Source: JALQUL01 sp040382935 (lineage in GTDB: Bacteria > Pseudomonadota > Gammaproteobacteria > Burkholderiales > Burkholderiaceae_C). Taken from it: a stretch of 38,458 nucleotides of DNA. Each line of letters starts with the position of its first letter. Position 1 is the stretch's first letter. Made by a program: the position numbers and the translations under genes. The notes beneath the pieces are model-generated. The model did not search any database, had not been told where the DNA came from, and saw nothing but the letters and a program-made list of their open reading frames with translations. Shown here piece by piece: positions 24,894-32,734 of the stretch. The stretch is from the NCBI GenBank assembly GCA_040382935.1, contig JBEIEP010000029.1, positions 1 to 38,458 on the forward strand. The letters run 5' to 3'.

Positions 24894-25280
24894 TCAGTGC
24901 AGATACGCGGGCTTTTCGGTGGCGGCTTCAAGCACAAATACCGGAATAGGCACCTCAAAACGTTCGCCGTCTTCGGCCACACAAAAGTAACTGCCTTGCA
25001 TGGTGCCAGTGGCCGTCACCAACTGGCAACCGCTGGTGTACTGAAAGGCCTCGCCGGGGCGCAGCAGGGGTTGCTCACCCACCACGCCCAGGCCTTTGAC
25101 CTCTTGCTGGTGGCCCAGGGCGTCGTGAATGATCCAATGGCGCGAGATGAGCTGCGCAGCCACCTGGCCTGTGTTGGCTACCACGATGGTGTAGGCAAAC
25201 GCAAAACGGTTCTGCAACGGTTCTGACTGGTCGCTTAGGTACTGAGGCGTCACCTGAACGGTAAATTCGTATTTAGACAT
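24894..25280 (-). CDS. apaG: ApaG (Co2+/Mg2+ efflux-associated) protein
   Basis: 128 residues, a single FN3-like beta-sandwich. Family sequence is present throughout (QNRFAFAYTIVVANTG, SRHWIIHDALG, GLGVVGEQPLLRPGEAFQYTSGC, GTMQGSYFC). The molecular role is not settled; genetics in enteric bacteria link it to metal tolerance and to apaH. Here it precedes thiL. A -10-like TAGCAT lies only 6 bases before the ATG with no ribosome-binding site, so it may be leaderless. Confidence 0.93.
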   Translation of the reverse strand: MSKYEFTVQVTPQYLSDQSEPLQNRFAFAYTIVVANTGQVAAQLISRHWIIHDALGHQQEVKGLGVVGEQPLLRPGEAFQYTSGCQLVTATGTMQGSYFCVAEDGERFEVPIPVFVLEAATEKPAYLH

Positions 25281-25383
25281 GGCGCTATGCTAACGGCAAA
25301 TGGCCACTGGGGCTGGAGGCCCGCATCATGGCCCCAAACGGCATACGGGGTTGCTTGGCCCTTTGCGCTCGGCAGGTGCGCTC

Positions 25384-25389
25384 TATACT
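25384..25389 (+). promoter_or_regulatory. -10 box immediately before psd
   Basis: TATACT, 5 of 6 to consensus, is 7 bases upstream of the psd ATG at 25397, so transcription would begin at or next to the start codon. No Shine-Dalgarno is present. A poor -35 candidate tttgcg lies 16 bp upstream. Confidence 0.45.
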
Positions 25390-25396
25390 TGCACCC

Positions 25397-26302
25397 ATGA
25401 AGAATGGATTTTTTGATACGCTTTTTGTCGCGCTGCAATACCTGCTCCCCAAGCAGGCCATGACCCAATTGGCGGGCGCTTTTGCCCGTCGGCCTGCCGG
25501 GCGGTTGACCTATGGTGTGATCCGCTGGTTTATTGGCCGCTATGGCGTGAACATGGCTGAGGCCGAAAAACCCACGCCTGAGGACTACCCCAGCTTTAAT
25601 GCCTTTTTTACCCGCCAGCTTTTGGCCGGTGTTAGGCCATTGGCCACGGCGGAGTTGATTTGTCCGGTGGACGGAGCCATTAGCCAGGTGGGGGCGATAG
25701 ACGGGGATCAGATTTTTCAGGCCAAAGGGCACAGCTACAGCACCACTGCCTTGGTGGGCGGGGATTTGGCCTTGGCGCAACAGTTCAACGGCGGGCATTT
25801 TGCGACGATTTACCTAAGCCCAAAAGACTACCACCGCATCCATATGCCTTGCGATGGGCGCTTGCTCAAAATGATTTATGTGCCGGGGGCTTTGTTCTCG
25901 GTCAACCCGGCCACGGCCCGTGGCGTGCCGGGTTTGTTTGCCCGTAACGAACGCGTGGTGTGTGTGTTTGAGACCGCCTATGGGCCTTTGGTGCTCGCCC
26001 TGGTGGGTGCCACCATTGTGGGCAGTATGGCCACGGTGTGGCATGGGTTAGTCAACCCGCCGCGCAGCAAGACGGTTAGGCAATGGGATTACGCGGGTGA
26101 CTCTATTTTCTTGCGCCAAGGTGAGGAGATGGGGCGTTTCTTGCTGGGTTCTACCGTGGTGCTGTTGTGGCCTGCCAGCAGCCCGAAGCAGGTGAGCGCC
26201 GCGCAAGACGCTAGCACGCCAACATCTTGGCAATGGAACCCAAACTGGGCACCGGGCAAGACGGTTAGGTTGGGTGAGGCCATGGCGTCGCGCGCTACAT
26301 GA
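25397..26302 (+). CDS. psd: Phosphatidylserine decarboxylase proenzyme
   Basis: 301 residues. It makes phosphatidylethanolamine at the inner membrane. The self-cleavage motif LGST is at 250-253 (RFLLGSTVV), with S252 becoming the pyruvoyl group; other landmarks are CPVDGAISQVG (about 89-99) and YHRIHMP (145-151). The ATG at 25397 (MKNGFFDTLFVALQYLLP) is preferred over an in-frame ATG 23 codons upstream that would include the promoter-like box. The stop overlaps the helicase start (ATGA). Confidence 0.96.
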   Translation: MKNGFFDTLFVALQYLLPKQAMTQLAGAFARRPAGRLTYGVIRWFIGRYGVNMAEAEKPTPEDYPSFNAFFTRQLLAGVRPLATAELICPVDGAISQVGAIDGDQIFQAKGHSYSTTALVGGDLALAQQFNGGHFATIYLSPKDYHRIHMPCDGRLLKMIYVPGALFSVNPATARGVPGLFARNERVVCVFETAYGPLVLALVGATIVGSMATVWHGLVNPPRSKTVRQWDYAGDSIFLRQGEEMGRFLLGSTVVLLWPASSPKQVSAAQDASTPTSWQWNPNWAPGKTVRLGEAMASRAT

Positions 26303-27606
26303 CGACAGCCCTAAAGGACTGGGGGCGCTCCCTAGGGTTGTCGGAATCGCTCTTAAAAGGCCTGGCCGATTTGGGGTTTGACACGCCCACACCCGTTCAA
26401 CAAGCGGCCACCCCAATTGTTTTGGCAGGGCAGGATGTGCTGGCCCGGGCGGCCACGGGGTCGGGTAAAACGGTGGCTTTTGTGCTGCCGCTTTTGCAGC
26501 TGTGGGCCAACCAAGCTGGCCAGAGCGACCACGCCCCCAAGCGGCTATCGGTGTTGGTGGTGGTGCCCACCCGTGACTTGGCTTTACAAGTGGGCGAGGT
26601 GGTGCGCACCCTGGCCCAGCATTTGGCGCTGCGGCCCAAGATGGTGGTGGCGGTGGGGGGTGTCTCTATCAACCCGCAGTTAATGGCTTTGCGTGGGGGT
26701 GCCGATTGGGTCATCGCCACACCCGGACGCCTGCTGGACCTGGTGGCCCACAATGGCTTGCACTTGGCATCGGTACGGCACTTGGTGTTAGACGAGGCCG
26801 ATCATCTATTGGGGCAGGGGTTTAGCGACGAGGTGGCACAGGTACTGGCCTTGTTGCCCCAGCGCCGTCAAACGGTGATGCTGTCGGCCACGTTTTCTGA
26901 AGCAGTCAAAGGCCTGGCGCAAGCGCAATTACATTCACCCCACACACTCGAAATCGAATCGCCTGAGCAGGCAGAACCCTTGATTGCACAGCGTGCCATT
27001 GCAGTAGAGGCCAGCCGTCGCACCGAGTTGTTGCGCCATCTAATGGCCACAGAGAAATGGTCACGCGCTATGGTGTTTGTGGGCACCCGCTACACCGCCG
27101 AACACGTGGCTGACAAGCTGTACCGCAAAGGGGTGTTTGCCACGGCGTTTCATGGTGAATTAAGCCAGGGGGCCAGGGCGCAGGTACTGGCCGAATTTAA
27201 AGCCAAGCGCTGGGACGTGGTGGTGGCCACCGATTTGGCGGCGCGGGGCATTGACATCCCCGATATGCCGGTGGTGGTGCATTACGACCTGCCACGCTCG
27301 GCCGACGACTACACCCATCGCATTGGCCGCACCGGCCGTGCCGGGGCCAGTGGGCAGGCCATTAGCTTTGTGACGCCAGAGGCTGAGGCGCATTTCAGAC
27401 TCATCGAAAAACGCCAAAAAATGCATCTGCCACGCCAAGTGGTAACAGGGTTTGAAGTGAGTGAGGCGGCCTTACTCGCGCCAAGCCGTGCGGTGGACTT
27501 ATCGGGCAACGGCGGCATCAAGGGCAAGCGGCCAAGCAAAAAAGACAAACTGCGGGCGCTGGCCTTGCAAGCCATGCCAGCGGTCAAAAACACCTCTACA
27601 AGTTAG
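26299..27606 (+). CDS. DEAD-box RNA helicase, RhlE-like
   Basis: 435 residues. Two RecA-like domains carry the full motif set: Q motif (FDTPTPVQQAA), Walker A AATGSGKT, PTRDLALQ, LDEADHLL (DEAD), SAT, ARGIDIP and HRIGRTGRAG. The C-terminal tail is basic and lysine-rich (KGKRPSKKDKLR), typical of RhlE. It is expected to help ribosome assembly or mRNA decay. Translationally coupled to psd by a 4-base overlap, an unusual partner functionally. Its 3' end overlaps the convergent DUF6172 gene by 11 bases. Confidence 0.92.
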   Translation: MTTALKDWGRSLGLSESLLKGLADLGFDTPTPVQQAATPIVLAGQDVLARAATGSGKTVAFVLPLLQLWANQAGQSDHAPKRLSVLVVVPTRDLALQVGEVVRTLAQHLALRPKMVVAVGGVSINPQLMALRGGADWVIATPGRLLDLVAHNGLHLASVRHLVLDEADHLLGQGFSDEVAQVLALLPQRRQTVMLSATFSEAVKGLAQAQLHSPHTLEIESPEQAEPLIAQRAIAVEASRRTELLRHLMATEKWSRAMVFVGTRYTAEHVADKLYRKGVFATAFHGELSQGARAQVLAEFKAKRWDVVVATDLAARGIDIPDMPVVVHYDLPRSADDYTHRIGRTGRAGASGQAISFVTPEAEAHFRLIEKRQKMHLPRQVVTGFEVSEAALLAPSRAVDLSGNGGIKGKRPSKKDKLRALALQAMPAVKNTSTS

Positions 27607-27937
27607 AGTCGTCTCTGGCGTCGTCGGTTTGGATAATGTGTTGCGCCTCTGGGGTTTTGCTTTTGCGCACACCGGACTTGGCGATCAATTCCACATAAAA
27701 CTGGGTGGCCCCGGCGGCTTTTGCGCCATCCATTAGCCCTTTCAGCTCAGATAGCTGCACGGTGTTGGCCTCTGGTGCAGTCAGACCAAACTTGCAATCA
27801 AAGTCCCAAAAATCCGCGCCACTGGGCAGCGGCTTTTGGCGCTCACGCTTTTGGTATTTACCGAGTTCGTGCTTGATGGCGTCCATCAGCCGGTCGGGGT
27901 GTTTGCCTGGTACGGCCAGTTGAAATGTTTTTCGCAT
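27596..27937 (-). CDS. DUF6172 family protein
   Basis: 113 residues. The N-terminal KTFQLAVPGKHPDRLMDAIKHE and the following WDFDCKFG are characteristic of this conserved but uncharacterised family. The protein is small, cytoplasmic, charged, with no transmembrane segment. Its stop lies inside the 3' end of the helicase gene on the other strand. Function unknown. Confidence 0.75.
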   Translation of the reverse strand: MRKTFQLAVPGKHPDRLMDAIKHELGKYQKRERQKPLPSGADFWDFDCKFGLTAPEANTVQLSELKGLMDGAKAAGATQFYVELIAKSGVRKSKTPEAQHIIQTDDARDDSNL

Positions 27938-27967
27938 GGGGGGATTGTCTCACCCTTGGCACATGAC

Positions 27968-28096
27968 TTAAGTGCGCGGCGCCCGCACTATCAAGGTAGA
28001 GGTGCCATGCGCCAGCAAGCGCCCTTGGGCATCCAACACTTTGGCCTCGGCCGTCATAATGGTTTTGCCTTGGTGGATGCCCCGGCCTTCGGCGCG
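27968..28096 (-). pseudogene. C-terminal remnant of a PaaI-like hotdog thioesterase gene
   Basis: About 42 codons ending at TAA match only the last strands of hotdog-fold thioesterases (GKTIMTAEAKVLDAQGRLLAHGTSTLIV). The frame continues to 28186 but that part is not thioesterase-like, and the catalytic N-terminal two-thirds are missing. PaaI-type thioesterases commonly travel with phenylacetate genes, and the adjacent gene is built from paa pieces, so this is probably part of the same collapsed cluster. Confidence 0.65.
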
Positions 28097-28179
28097 GTAC
28101 GGGGCATGGGTGTCACGCCTTTGACTCGGGTAAATACCGGGGTTTCGATGATAGTTTGAGGAAAATTTTTGAGTCTTAT

Positions 28180-28194
28180 CGACCAATCAGTCGG
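28180..28194. promoter_or_regulatory. Palindrome upstream of the paa chimera, possible PaaR-type operator
   Basis: cgaccaatcagtcgg has inverted arms CGAC/GTCG around a 6-base centre, 18 bases before the start codon at 28213. TetR-type repressors of phenylacetate operons in betaproteobacteria bind CGACC/GGTCG-like palindromes, so this may be the original paa operator. The match is partial; the binder is inferred from context. A strong ribosome-binding site aaaggag follows. Confidence 0.4.
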
Positions 28195-28212
28195 CAATAA
28201 AAGGAGACCCCC

Positions 28213-29211
28213 ATGCCCGTGAAACGCCCCCAACCCGGCGATTTAGAGGCGATAGAGACCGCCAGCCGTGACGAAATCAGTGCTCTGCAATTGCGCCGTA
28301 TGCAGGCAACGCTGTTGCGCGCTTACACGCACGTGCCCCATTACCGCGCCGCCATTGCGGGCAAGGCCGCCAAAGAGGCGCGTTACCACTTGCAACACGC
28401 AGGTGACTGGGTGATGCGCCTTGGCGGGGGCACCGTGCAAAGCCAACAAAAAATGCAAGCGGCGCTGGCGCAACTGTGGCGCTACCACAACGAGCTGTTT
28501 GTGAGTGACGCAGTGGACGCACAGGCCAAGGCCAGTGGCTTGGGGCCTGACTGGTCCAGTTTGCAAGCGCCGTGGCACGATCAAATGGTGGGCTTGTTTT
28601 CAGAGGCAGGGCTGGTGGTGGGGTTTGCGCTGCCACCCCACTTGCGCGAGGTGTTTGGCTTTATTGCAGGCCAGTACCTGACCTTGCGCACCACGCTTAA
28701 CGGCCAAGAAGTACGGCGTTCGTATTCGATTTGCGCGGGGGTGGACGACGCGCAACTGCGCGTTGCGGTGCGGCGCGTAGAGCGTGGCGTGTTTTCCAAC
28801 TGGATTCACCAATCACTCAAGGTGGGCGATGCCATTGACGTGATGGCCCCGCAAGGGCGTTTTTATGTGGCCTTAACCCCCAGCGCCCAGCGCCACCACG
28901 TGGCGATTGCCGGGGGCAGCGGCATTACACCGATTTTGTCCATCATGAAAACCGTTTTGGCGCGTGAACCCCTCAGCCGCTTCACACTGATCTACAGCAA
29001 CCGCCGCCCCGCATCGGCCATGTTCAAAGAAGAAATCGAGGACCTCAAGAACCGCTACATGACCCGCTTGGCCCTGCACCATGTGTTTACGCAGCAGCAG
29101 GTGGACGCGCAAATGGCGCAAATGGTGTCGGACTTGCTTTTGGGTGGATTGACCCAGGTTCAGCCGCCGCCCACCCAATCAATCTCTGCCACCCCACGCG
29201 AACGCAGGTAG
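28213..29211 (+). CDS. Chimeric ORF: in-frame pieces of paaK, paaC and paaE (collapsed phenylacetate operon)
   Basis: 332 codons, unbroken. Residues 1-45 match the start of phenylacetate-CoA ligase PaaK (DLEAIETASRDEISALQLRR ... VPHYR). Residues 46-134 match the central part of the epoxidase subunit PaaC (KEARYHLQHAGDWVMRLGGG). Residues 135-296 match the flavin/NAD reductase part of PaaE (RRSYSIC at 168-174, GGSGITP at 234-240). The PaaE 2Fe-2S domain is missing, as are PaaK's AMP-binding domain and half of PaaC. The last 35 residues are not PaaE-like and end inside the antisense of ung. Order K-C-E equals the usual operon order, so two or three deletions explain it. It keeps a good ribosome-binding site. 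Probably non-functional or acquired a new role. Confidence 0.75.
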   Translation: MPVKRPQPGDLEAIETASRDEISALQLRRMQATLLRAYTHVPHYRAAIAGKAAKEARYHLQHAGDWVMRLGGGTVQSQQKMQAALAQLWRYHNELFVSDAVDAQAKASGLGPDWSSLQAPWHDQMVGLFSEAGLVVGFALPPHLREVFGFIAGQYLTLRTTLNGQEVRRSYSICAGVDDAQLRVAVRRVERGVFSNWIHQSLKVGDAIDVMAPQGRFYVALTPSAQRHHVAIAGGSGITPILSIMKTVLAREPLSRFTLIYSNRRPASAMFKEEIEDLKNRYMTRLALHHVFTQQQVDAQMAQMVSDLLLGGLTQVQPPPTQSISATPRERR

Positions 29212-29831
29212 GCGTTGGCGTTAGAGAAGGGTTTGGAACCCAAAAACCCTTTGTACGCCGAAAACGGACTGGGGTGGGCTGATGTCAGTACCTTGTGGTG
29301 GGTGGCGTCTATCAAAGAGCGTTTGGACATGGAATAGGCCCCCCACAACACAAACACCAAACCCTCGCGCTGCTCTGACAGGGTTTGAATCACGGCGTCG
29401 GTCAAGGTCTCCCAACCCTGCTTGGCGTGGCTGGCGGGACTGCCCTGGCGCACGGTGAGCACGGCATTGAGTAAGAGCACGCCTTGCGCCGCCCAATCAC
29501 TCAAATCGGTAGAGGTACGTGCGCCACCGACATCCGTGGCCAGTTCCTTAAAGATATTTTGCAAGCTCGGTTGGGCGCGAGAACCCTCTGGCACCGAGAA
29601 CGACAAGCCCATGGCCGCACGCGGTGTGTGGTAGGGGTCTTGGCCCAGTATCACCACTTTGACCGCATCAAACGGGGTGGCGTCAAACGCACGCAAAATC
29701 AAGCGCCCGGGCGGAAAGCAGGGGCCTGCCGCGTATTCGGCTTTGACAAAGGCCGTTAACTGCGCCCAGTAGGGTTTTTCAAACTCTGGGGCCAGGGCCG
29801 CTTGCCAGCTAGGATGGATACGAACAGTCAT
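29160..29831 (-). CDS. ung: Uracil-DNA glycosylase, family 1
   Basis: 223 residues from the ATG at 29831 (MTVRIHPSWQ); an ATG five codons earlier (29846) is also possible. It removes uracil from DNA to start base excision repair. Catalytic GQDPYH is present, with the water-activating Asp, as is the C-terminal HPSPFSAYKGF loop carrying the conserved His. The 3' end is overlapped for 52 bp by the paa chimera on the other strand. Divergent from tonB with short spacing. Confidence 0.96.
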   Translation of the reverse strand: MTVRIHPSWQAALAPEFEKPYWAQLTAFVKAEYAAGPCFPPGRLILRAFDATPFDAVKVVILGQDPYHTPRAAMGLSFSVPEGSRAQPSLQNIFKELATDVGGARTSTDLSDWAAQGVLLLNAVLTVRQGSPASHAKQGWETLTDAVIQTLSEQREGLVFVLWGAYSMSKRSLIDATHHKVLTSAHPSPFSAYKGFLGSKPFSNANAYLRSRGVAEIDWVGGG

Positions 29832-29873
29832 ACGAAATCGTAGCATGTGGTGCCAAGCCTTACCATAGCGCTT

Positions 29874-30677
29874 ATGCGCCCGCGTTCTACAGCCTCATCT
29901 CAGCCGCCCACCTGGGCCATCGTGGCCTTGGTCACTTTGGCGCATCTGGCTCTGGCCTGGGGGCTTGTGCATGGGACGGCCGCGCCCAAGCCCACGACAC
30001 CACCGGCTTTGTCGGTGCAATGGGTGGCCGAACCCACAACGCAAACAACGCAAACAGCAAGGGCCACGCCCGATACACGGCCCAAGGCCTCGCCTAGTGC
30101 ATTGGCTACAACCCCCACCACGGCCAAAGCCCCACCCGCAACTCAAGCGCCCACGGCGCTACCTGCGATTGCACCCGTCAACACCCCTGCCGTTGCAACC
30201 ACTCCAGCCCTCACACCTGCCAACCCTACGGTTGCCGCAAATAGCCCACCCGCCACAGTGCAACCCAGTCCGATGGCCGCCCCTGCGCCCACGCCAGGCC
30301 CTGCCACAGCGCCCAATCTGCCTGGCACTGCAACCCCAAAAGGCGTTGCCGCTGGTGCACCTGGCAACACCATCAAAAATGCACCTGGCGGCCCGGCCAC
30401 GACGCCAAGCTTTGATGCCGCGTATTTGCACAACCCCAAGCCCAACTACCCGACCCGCTCCAGGCAACTGGGCGAAGCCGGAACGGTGGTACTCAAGGTC
30501 AGGGTAGAAGCCAACGGGCAGGCCAGCCAAGTCTTGCTCAGCAAGAGCTCGGGCCACGAGCGGCTGGACGCCGCCGCGCTAGAGAGTGTGAAACGATGGC
30601 GCTTTGTGCCCGCACAAGAGGGCAACCAGGCGGCAGCGGCCTGGGTGTTTGTGCCAGTGCCGTTTGGTTTGGAGTAG
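29874..30677 (+). CDS. TonB-family energy transducer
   Basis: 267 residues. A single N-terminal membrane anchor at about 13-33 (WAIVALVTLAHLALAWGLV), a long Pro/Ala/Thr-rich periplasmic spacer (about 38-180) and a C-terminal TonB domain (YPTRSRQLGEAGTVVLKV then SSGHERLDAAALESVKRWRF). It should pass proton-motive force to TonB-dependent outer-membrane receptors. No exbB/exbD or receptor gene is in the window, so the partner is elsewhere. The start at 29874 is chosen because it puts the anchor near the N-terminus. Confidence 0.88.
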   Translation: MRPRSTASSQPPTWAIVALVTLAHLALAWGLVHGTAAPKPTTPPALSVQWVAEPTTQTTQTARATPDTRPKASPSALATTPTTAKAPPATQAPTALPAIAPVNTPAVATTPALTPANPTVAANSPPATVQPSPMAAPAPTPGPATAPNLPGTATPKGVAAGAPGNTIKNAPGGPATTPSFDAAYLHNPKPNYPTRSRQLGEAGTVVLKVRVEANGQASQVLLSKSSGHERLDAAALESVKRWRFVPAQEGNQAAAAWVFVPVPFGLE

Positions 30678-30701
30678 CGCACCACGCCGGGCGGGTTGCA
30701 G

Positions 30702-30917
30702 TTATGGGGTGATTTCAGACTTTACCAAATGGGCCAATTGGCTCAAAGAATCTTGCCAGCCAAGGTAACACATTTCTAACGGAATCATGTCCGGAATGCC
30801 GTCTTGCAAAATGGTCAGCTCGTTGCCGCACACCACCGGTATTAAACTCACAGTCACCGTTAACGTACCGGGCGTGATGGGGTTCCTTGGCGGGTAGCTA
30901 ATCGAACCACACGGCTA
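30702..30917 (-). pseudogene. C-terminal remnant of an SRPBCC/AHSA1-domain gene
   Basis: On the minus strand an open stretch ending at TAA (30702-30704) reads through typical late SRPBCC motifs: GTLTVTVSLIPVVCGNEL, then ILQDGIPDMIPLEMCYLGW and a helix SLSQLAHLVKSEI. It is blocked by an in-frame stop about 70 codons upstream, and the N-terminal half of the domain is absent. The downstream edge of the OLD-like gene (30926) lies right next to it, so that gene's insertion may have replaced the missing part. Confidence 0.7.
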
Positions 30918-30925
30918 AAACATTT

Positions 30926-32734
30926 TTACAATCCGTCTGCCTCGGGCTTTTCAGCATTACGAAAAAGATTCATTAGTAGGTCAAGCGTGTCGGATACCTC
31001 CTGCGTAATGTGACCAGGCTGAACATAAGCAATCAGGTGATGCAGTTCATTTTTTCTCAATAGCATTGGACCCACCACTCGGTCTGCCAATCGACGAAAG
31101 AATTCCTCAGCAAACGCACTCAATTTTCGGGACTGCGTTTTTCCCTCCCAAATAACTCGGTCAACCACCGGGTCCGACATCCCTCTTTTCCAAGCCTGGA
31201 AGTCTTCGTTGGAACCATCAAAAATTTGTTCAAGAATCAATGAATCCAATACGTCGTCAATATCCGACTCGAAGCCACTGAAGAGGTCGGCGTTCGGATA
31301 GGCTTGCTTTGCGTACTGTCGCAACACTTGGGGCGTGATGAAATAATTCTCAAGTTCATAGCGTATCCAATAGCGAACCTTGAGCTCTCCATGGTCAACA
31401 TCCTGCAGGTTTGGATTGCCATCGCGATCCTGAATCACCAGTCCTTTGAGATCGGGCAAAAGGCGCTTCATTTCCTTAAAGTGCAAATTTGCGTTGACTC
31501 CGTAGCCGCCCTCCACTCGCTCCAGTTCGGCACTCGTTGCCTGACTGGAGTGGTTGTTACGCACGTAGTAAGTATTGATGCGTTCGTCCCATATCTTTGC
31601 AACCGGATGTTCCAGCCGTTGTGCAAGAGACCTCAGCATGTCCACATCGGTTCCACCTTCCACATAAAGGACGTACCCTCGCTCGCGAGCTTTTATGTAG
31701 TGCTCCGCTCCAAATAGGCTGAGACTGCTGAGGATGGTGTTCTTCTCGGCCAAGTCATACGCGGTGCCGTGCAGCAAAAGCGTCAGATTGTTACCTAGCG
31801 CCTCTTCAAGAATGACCTCAGAATGTGTTGCCATCACCACTTGCGATTCGTTTTCATGGGCGATGTCGCGCAACAACACATACACCTGCTTTTGCCGCAG
31901 AATTTCCAGATGCGCATCGGGTTCGTCAATCAACAACACGCTACGCTTGTGAGAAAACAAATAAGCAAAAATCAATAGCATCTGCTGAAAGCCGCGACCA
32001 GATGACGAAACATCCAATTCTTCTTTCACATTCGGTTGCCGGTATTGCAGCTCAATGCTCCCACGTGACGTTTCCAGCGGGTCTGACAATTGAATGTCGA
32101 ACAACCGTTGCATCAACTCTTTAACTCTGCCCCAATCCGGCTCTGAACTCCTCATCACCATAAGGCACAGGTTACGCAACACCTGCGCAGTCTGCCCCTG
32201 ACCGAGCAGCACATCGATACGACCCGGTTGCAACACAGGCTCCTCGGTTTCCATACCAGACATGGGATACAACAACTCGACTTTGATCTTTGCCGCATGC
32301 TCCATGAAGTTCAGATCAGTAATCACCGCAGCATCGGGTGTGCAATACACCAGTTCATTACCATCCGCACGAAAGCTCATGGGAAGGGGGATTACCTTGC
32401 CGTGGTACTCAACGCCCATGGTAATCACCAAGCTAATAGGATCGTTTTTGACTCTGACATTGGTGTTGTGCCAGAAAAAACGGGCACGACGAACCGGCAC
32501 TGCAATGATGTTTAAACGGTTCATTGAGGTTGCTGTTCGCTCTTTTGCCGAGGAATCCTTGCGTGCGTCAAACCAGGTCTTTACCGCTTGAGACCAAAGT
32601 GCAATCGCTTGAATGGCGCTGGTTTTGCCGCAATTATTGGGGCCGATCAATACGCTGGGGTGCGCCAGTTCGATGCGCTGCTTGGGTCCGAAGCGCTTAA
32701 AGTTCTCAATCTCAACATAGTGCAACAGACGCAT
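30926..32734 (-). CDS. OLD-like AAA/ABC ATPase with Toprim domain (candidate defence nuclease)
   Basis: 602 residues from the ATG at 32734, which has GGAG 9 bases upstream; a TTG three codons earlier is less likely. The ATPase part has Walker A GPNNCGKTS (31-39), signature SSSGRGFQQM (about 243-252), Walker B LLIDEPDAH and H-loop MATHSE. A Toprim-like nuclease module follows: VEGGTD (Glu at about 359) and IQDRDGN (DxD at about 436-438). This is the domain order of OLD-family nucleases, several of which (GajA, PARIS AriA, retron-linked OLD) defend against phage. No helicase, reverse transcriptase or second subunit lies beside it. Base composition is more AT-rich than neighbours, suggesting transfer. 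Function is inferred. Confidence 0.8.
   Translation of the reverse strand: MRLLHYVEIENFKRFGPKQRIELAHPSVLIGPNNCGKTSAIQAIALWSQAVKTWFDARKDSSAKERTATSMNRLNIIAVPVRRARFFWHNTNVRVKNDPISLVITMGVEYHGKVIPLPMSFRADGNELVYCTPDAAVITDLNFMEHAAKIKVELLYPMSGMETEEPVLQPGRIDVLLGQGQTAQVLRNLCLMVMRSSEPDWGRVKELMQRLFDIQLSDPLETSRGSIELQYRQPNVKEELDVSSSGRGFQQMLLIFAYLFSHKRSVLLIDEPDAHLEILRQKQVYVLLRDIAHENESQVVMATHSEVILEEALGNNLTLLLHGTAYDLAEKNTILSSLSLFGAEHYIKARERGYVLYVEGGTDVDMLRSLAQRLEHPVAKIWDERINTYYVRNNHSSQATSAELERVEGGYGVNANLHFKEMKRLLPDLKGLVIQDRDGNPNLQDVDHGELKVRYWIRYELENYFITPQVLRQYAKQAYPNADLFSGFESDIDDVLDSLILEQIFDGSNEDFQAWKRGMSDPVVDRVIWEGKTQSRKLSAFAEEFFRRLADRVVGPMLLRKNELHHLIAYVQPGHITQEVSDTLDLLMNLFRNAEKPEADGL

Noticed and set aside
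29965..30507. 180-codon Pro/Arg/Leu-rich frame overlapping tonB
   Set aside because: Out-of-frame reading of the proline-rich tonB spacer; the TonB frame has the anchor and C-terminal domain.
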